NCBI RefSeq assembly: GCF_004348455.1
Contig: NZ_SMKA01000053.1
Coordinates: 1 to 36,981, forward strand
Reading direction: 5' to 3'
Length of the DNA stretch: 36,981 nt
DNA from: Kribbella albertanoniae
GTDB taxonomy: Bacteria > Actinomycetota > Actinomycetes > Propionibacteriales > Kribbellaceae
Position 1 is the first letter of the stretch; every line of letters begins with the position of its first letter. Positions 36,612 through 36,981 of the stretch are shown here, one piece after another. A model generated the notes under the pieces. It saw only the letters and a program-made list of their open reading frames with translations. It had not been told where the DNA came from and searched no databases. A program made the translations under genes and the position numbers.

Positions 36612-36981
36612 TCAGGGCTTGGGTTGTTTCGTCTTCTTCGGTTTCTTGGGCTTCTTGTCCGCGGTGGGCTCGGCCTTTTGAACGGTCACGCTCGTCTTCG
36701 GAGCGATGGCTTTCGTTCGGACCGGTACGGCGGCGGTCGGCGGCGGCTGGCTGGTCGTGGTGCGCGGCGCGACCGTGGGGGTCTGTTGCGGCGCGAGGTT
36801 GGCTGGGGCCGGGGTGACGGCGCCGCGGAGGGCGATGCCGGCGCCTACTGAGCCTGTGAGGACGACCAGCGCAAGGCCTACGGGGACGAGGAGCTTGGGG
36901 CTCGATCGGCGGGCGGGCTGGACCCTCGTCGCGACGATGTCCGGGTCCACGCGGTCGCGGGCCGGTGGCTGGGCACCGGTC
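36612..36981 (-). CDS. Membrane-anchored protein with Lys/Pro-rich tail, partial
   Basis: The frame is open to the right edge; the visible part is about 122 residues. A GTG at 36950 could be a start (112 aa), but the frame continues upstream, so this may be the C-terminus of a larger protein such as a kinase or sigma-factor regulator. One membrane helix (LLVPVGLALVVLTGSVGAG) is followed by a Thr/Pro/Ala-rich outer segment and a Lys-Pro tail (KKPKKPKKTKQPKP) that could bind the wall or acidic polymers. Function unknown. Confidence 0.5.
   Translation of the reverse strand, partial: TGAQPPARDRVDPDIVATRVQPARRSSPKLLVPVGLALVVLTGSVGAGIALRGAVTPAPANLAPQQTPTVAPRTTTSQPPPTAAVPVRTKAIAPKTSVTVQKAEPTADKKPKKPKKTKQPKP

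Overview
The window is high-GC DNA with mostly GC-ending codons, Shine-Dalgarno sites of the AGGAG type, several GTG starts, and many Sec-type secreted enzymes carrying ricin-type beta-trefoil (CBM13) modules. Together with a DivIVA-like coiled-coil protein, a bacterial nitric oxide synthase, a DUF1906 protein and a LexA-type SOS box, this points to a soil actinobacterium. Kribbella or a close relative is my best guess, by inference only. No rRNA, tRNA or CRISPR array was seen.

Layout. (1) 1-114: 5' end of a UdgX-like uracil-DNA glycosylase gene, cut by the window edge. (2) 466-3420: a three-gene plus-strand operon of globin-flavoreductase, DivIVA-like coiled-coil protein and nitric oxide synthase oxygenase. 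(3) 13680 down to 3491: a minus-strand run of six secreted, lectin-tagged genes: GH10 xylanase, GH62 arabinofuranosidase, PQQ-type sugar dehydrogenase, ThuA/DUF1080 protein and two tandem CE1-type esterases. A palindrome almost identical to the CebR operator lies just upstream. (4) 14094-15104: a secreted GH5 glycosidase with its own promoter region and a strong terminator. (5) 15203-17874: a translationally coupled pair, a stand-alone amino-acid adenylation protein and a six-helix membrane flavoprotein reductase. (6) 22228 down to 17902: a cytoplasmic 643-aa protein of unknown function followed by a secreted beta-helix/lectin protein, divergent from a FadR-type regulator (22420-23154). A sequence motif in this divergent promoter recurs twice upstream of the GH5 gene. 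(7) 23159-24134: a DUF167 gene and a 700-base non-coding stretch dense in inverted repeats with a 7-bp tandem repeat. (8) 24135-31690: an S1 protease, two small paralogous unknown proteins overlapping a crotonase gene, a large S8 subtilase and a MuiA/DUF4139 protein. (9) 31691-31870: a near-perfect SOS box over the start of what looks like a decayed HNH/13E12-repeat gene, then an ArsR-type regulator. (10) 36536 down to 32975: four secreted genes, three with paired peptidoglycan-binding domains (MepA-like and M23 peptidases, a DUF1906 protein), plus a small secreted protein. (11) 36612-36981: part of a membrane-anchored protein with a Lys/Pro-rich tail.

How the genes fit together. The 3.5-22 kb region reads as a plant-cell-wall (arabinoxylan) utilisation island: xylanase and arabinofuranosidase open the polymer, esterases remove acyl or feruloyl groups, and an oxidative branch (sugar dehydrogenase plus 3-keto-glycoside-type hydrolase) is attached to the same lectin modules. 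The nitric oxide operon pairs NO synthesis with a protein that could supply electrons or convert NO to nitrate. The adenylation/membrane-reductase pair has no carrier-protein domain and resembles a two-gene version of a fungal NRPS-like/TmpA-type fusion. These two operons are the most likely places for undescribed biochemistry.
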